DNA of 13,764 nucleotides, taken from NCBI GenBank assembly GCA_015852425.1, contig JAAAIG010000199.1, positions 32,369 through 46,132 on the forward strand. Reading direction: 5' to 3'. Both the position numbers and the translations under genes were made by a program. Below are positions 11,434-13,764 of this stretch, in pieces. Numbering within the stretch: position 1 is the first letter of the stretch; the number at the start of each line of letters is the position of its first letter. The stretch is from Gryganskiella cystojenkinii. Lineage: Eukaryota; Mortierellomycota; Mortierellomycetes; Mortierellales; Mortierellaceae. The notes under the pieces are model-generated. The model saw nothing but the letters and a program-made list of their open reading frames with translations, was not told the origin of the DNA and made no database searches.

Positions 11434-11628
11434 AGAACCGTAGATAAGCATATTTCAATCGCATTCACTGTCAAGTGACCCAGCCATCCCATGTCGGTCC
11501 AAGTCACGTGTATTGAAAGCACTCTCGCCCCCCATTTGGGGAGACGCGTCGTCTCTGCATGTCCGAAATCATTCCTTTCACTCTTTTTTTACTTCCACCA
11601 TCCCCTCACCTTGCATCTATATTGAACC
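11434..11628 (+). promoter_or_regulatory. Short spacer: DAHP synthase 3' end and mob2 promoter
   Basis: Only 195 nt separate the synthase stop from the mob2 ATG. It contains GTCACGTG (11503-11510), matching the bHLH/Cbf1-type CACGTG box, and ACGCGT (11544-11549), matching the yeast MluI cell-cycle box. ACGCGT sits inside the inverted repeat GAGACG-CGT-CGTCTC (11541-11555). Site identity is by motif only; whether the cognate factors act here is inference. Confidence 0.45.
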
Positions 11629-12978
11629 ATGAATGGATTCTTTGGGTAATTCGAGAGCCAAACGGTCGACTCGTGTGTAAAATACTATTAAACTTTGTCT
11701 TTGACCAATGTCCGCTTGTCCACTCCATCACCCATTGACCCATTCGCGTCTCAATTGCCCCCCCCTCCCTTGCAGAGCAGCGTCTTCCAGCAATGTCGCA
11801 GGTATCTGTTTTCCACGGATAATATCTAACCTAACTCTTATAACCAATCTTGTTTTGTTTTTGATTGCAGCTCCAAGTTCGGAAATAAGACCAAGCCCAA
11901 GGGGTCTTCCTCAGCGGTCAGACCACCATTCCTTTGTCAACCCTACTGCAACAACTCGATCGTCAAGGGCAACTTCAAGACTATCGTTCAGTTGCCGAGA
12001 TATGTAGACCTGAACGAATGGCTTGCTGCTAATGGTAAGGATCCGTATTCAAAAGAAGTTCGCCTCCGCAAGCCACGAAGAGGCACCGCGTTTCATATGA
12101 AGGATCCAATTTTTTTTTTTTTTTTTTGCTTCGGGATAGAAACGATCGAATGAAAGGGGTATGGGAGGGGTATTTCTTTCATCCCTGGTCCTTTCGCTAT
12201 GGTCTTTATATCCAGGGGGTGGGGGGATAAGAAATATCTTTACACAGAGGGGGACTGAGCACTAACGCGATCTTTCTTTTTGCTCCCTGCACATAGTCTT
12301 TGACTTTTATAACTATATCAACATGTTCTACGGCTCTATATCCGACTTTTGCACGGTTCGGGATTGCCCCCACATGTCGGCGGGACCAGGGTATGTCAGC
12401 CTGTTTTTGTGTTCGATATTGAATGTCTATTGAAGGGCCTCAGAGGATTCTGATCGTCTTTACCCCCCTCTCTGACAATAGGTTCGAATTCCTTTGGATG
12501 GATGGACAGAAAAAGACGAGTAAAGTACCAGCACCCCAATACATTGACTTCGTGATGTCCTGGATCCAACAACTGATCAACGACGAGAACACTTTTCCGA
12601 CGAAGGATGGTATTGAACCTTGGCAGAAAGGACTGTTTTGAACTCTTATACCCTCCAAAGGAGTTTTGCGAGGGGATAACGATTGTTCATCACCCAATAT
12701 CTCTTTTTTGCGATTCTCCCAACGCATTAGGACGTGAGTTCCCCGCAACGTTCCAGCAAACCGTACGAGCGATTTTTAAGCAGCTGACCAGAGTCTTTGC
12801 GCATGTATACCACTCTCACTATGACAAGATGCTCTCGTTGTGTCAGGAGGCACATCTGAACTCGCTCTTTGCACACTTTGTCAGTTTTGGACGAGAATTC
12901 GATTTGTTGGACAAGAAGGATATTGTGCCCATACAGGATCTGATCGATACCATGGAGAATAACGGCATCCTGTGTTGA
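11629..12978 (+). CDS. mob2: Mob2-family coactivator of NDR/LATS-type kinases
   Basis: Mob2 proteins bind and activate NDR kinases (Cbk1 or Orb6 in yeasts) in the RAM/MOR network controlling polarity and cell separation. Exons are 11629-11645, 11871-12034, 12297-12390, 12482-12609 and 12731-12978; phases agree throughout, giving 216 residues, the normal Mob length. The 17-nt first coding exon (MNGFFG) was chosen because it alone supplies an ATG in the correct phase and gives the family start MNGFFGSKFGNKTK. Predicted zinc ligands are C79 and C84 (FCTVRDCPHM) and H159 and H164 (AHVYHSHYD). LNEWLAAN, APQYIDFVMSW and FPTKDGREFP fit Mob2 better than Mob1 or phocein. Introns are 225, 262, 91 and 121 nt; the second has an 18-T run and a good branch site (CTAAC, about 12262-12266). 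It is tandem with the synthase and convergent with cofactor A. Confidence 0.88.
12110..12127 (+). repeat. Poly(T) tract of 18
   Basis: Eighteen consecutive T inside the second mob2 intron, too far from the acceptor (12295-12296) to be its polypyrimidine tract. Probably a length-variable homopolymer. Confidence 0.9.
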
Positions 12979-13323
12979 AGTTCCTAATTCCTTTCCTCCG
13001 TTTTCCGCTTACACTCCCACGACCCTGTATGTCATCAAGCGGCTGGTCTGAATACCTCCTCCTCTATCTGGTTTCGTTTGTTTCTTACTTATCTTTAGAG
13101 CCAAATGATGTTAAGGAATCTTTTTTACATTCAAAGAAAAGCCGAGCCTTGCAATTTTTTTTTTTTTTTGAAAAGAAAAGAGGGAAATCTGCTTCTGCTT
13201 TAATGATTAGCAACTGGTATCGACATGACGCTATTGTTTCTTTGTTGTCTTGACAAAATTGCAAAAAAAGTCCAAGAAAGACCTTTGTTGGGAGGTAAAA
13301 ATCGATCCTTATTATCATTATCT
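12979..13323. other. Convergent intergenic spacer between mob2 and tubulin cofactor A
   Basis: 345 nt between two stop codons facing each other; it must hold both 3' untranslated regions. A 15-T run is at 13155-13169. Plus-strand frames run through it, but nothing looks coding, and I see no RNA gene. Confidence 0.6.
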
Positions 13324-13715
13324 TTACTCGTTCTCCTCAAGTGCCCGAACAGCCTCTTCGTACTCCTTTGAGGACTTGATCTCGGGATTGATATTTGTCT
13401 ATCAGAAAGGCAGGAGAAGGGAGGAAAAGTAAACAAAAAGAGGAACAATGTCAACATCCAGACTAGGCTTACATCAGACGTGAAGGGTAGGAGGGACAAT
13501 GTAGTATTATTCCCTGACTTACGACGAGACTGGCCAAATCCTGGCGAGCAGCTTTCCTCCTCCTCTCGACATCGGGCAACATATCGAGGGTCTCATCCAG
13601 GACCTGACGCTGCTGCTTGATATCGTAATCTTCCGGATCTTTCGCGAACATGGCATCAATCCGCTTCTGTTGATTCAACTTTTCAGTGTTGTAAAAGATT
13701 TGTTCCTTTGCCACT
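13324..13715 (-). CDS. TBCA: Tubulin-folding cofactor A, 3' part (5' end beyond right edge)
   Basis: Cofactor A (Rbl2 in budding yeast) is a small helical cytosolic chaperone that captures beta-tubulin on its folding route. Exons on the minus strand are 13715-13523 and 13398-13324; the intron 13522-13399 joins in phase. Visible are 88 whole residues beginning VAKEQIFYNTEKLNQQKRID, the signature DPEDYDIKQQRQVLDETLDM with LPDVERRR after it, and the C-terminus KEYEEAVRALEENE. The family is about 105-115 residues, so roughly 20 N-terminal residues lie upstream. The exon begins one base before a codon boundary after CCCAG, so the gene continues through an intron off the window. No initiating ATG is visible. 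The family call is firm; only the start is missing. Confidence 0.92.
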
Positions 13716-13728
13716 CTGGGCGGGGAGG

Positions 13729-13764
13729 ACGAGAGAGAGAGAGGGAGAGAGAGAGAAAAAAAAA
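13729..13764. repeat. GA-rich microsatellite followed by A run at the window edge
   Basis: GA repeats with one GGGA interruption, ending in a run of A. On the cofactor A sense strand this is a T-run plus CT tract ending just before the CCCAG acceptor, so it forms an exaggerated polypyrimidine tract for that intron. Confidence 0.85.

Noticed and set aside
11708..12007. ATG at 11708 as the start of mob2
   Set aside because: The frame it opens does not join in phase to the SKFGNKTKPKG exon through any usable splice pair, whereas the ATG at 11629 does.
12480..12500. GGTTCGAATTCC, another T-loop-like string
   Set aside because: It spans the intron 3 acceptor and the first codons of mob2 exon 4; no tRNA fold is possible around it.

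Overview
The window looks like nuclear DNA of a fungus. Almost every gene is split by short GT...AG introns (42 to 541 nt), often with pyrimidine-rich 3' ends. Genes lie close together on both strands, and the intergenic DNA is full of homopolymer runs and purine/pyrimidine strand-biased tracts. The gene set (a Frizzled-type cysteine-rich receptor, a plant-like class II DAHP synthase, a Mob2 protein, and a TBRG1-like FYRN/FYRC protein) best fits an early-diverging filamentous fungus such as Mortierellomycota/Mucoromycota. That placement is inferred from protein content and gene architecture and was not tested by a search.

Layout, left to right. (1) Positions 5-1355, minus strand: the N-terminal half of a Frizzled/Smoothened-like receptor with a signal peptide, a cysteine-rich domain and the first two membrane helices; the rest lies off the left edge. 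(2) Positions 1356-3463: about 2.1 kb with no gene I can name. It holds a strand-biased promoter tract, a coding-looking stretch broken by one stop (about 1988-2340), and two short perfect hairpins. (3) Positions 3464-5400, plus strand: aldose 1-epimerase with one 449-nt intron. (4) Positions 5499-7785, minus strand: a nuclear FYRN/FYRC protein of TBRG1 type in four exons, tail-to-tail with the epimerase at only 98 nt. (5) Positions 7786-8798: about 1 kb divergent promoter region. (6) Positions 8799-11433, plus strand: class II DAHP synthase in six exons. (7) Positions 11629-12978, plus strand: Mob2-family kinase coactivator in five exons, starting with a 17-nt coding exon. (8) Positions 13324-13715, minus strand: the 3' part of tubulin-folding cofactor A, cut by the right edge.

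The genes do not form one pathway. They cover surface sensing (receptor), galactose/glucose anomer conversion (epimerase), chromatin (FYR protein), entry to the shikimate pathway (DAHP synthase), NDR-kinase/polarity signalling (Mob2) and tubulin folding (cofactor A). I found no mobile element, CRISPR array, tRNA or rRNA that I can defend, and no convincing new multi-gene system. The items most worth a second look are the Frizzled-type receptor, the stand-alone FYRN/FYRC protein, and the unexplained coding-like relic in the large intergenic region. All exon joins were derived by hand from splice signals, reading-frame phase and family similarity.
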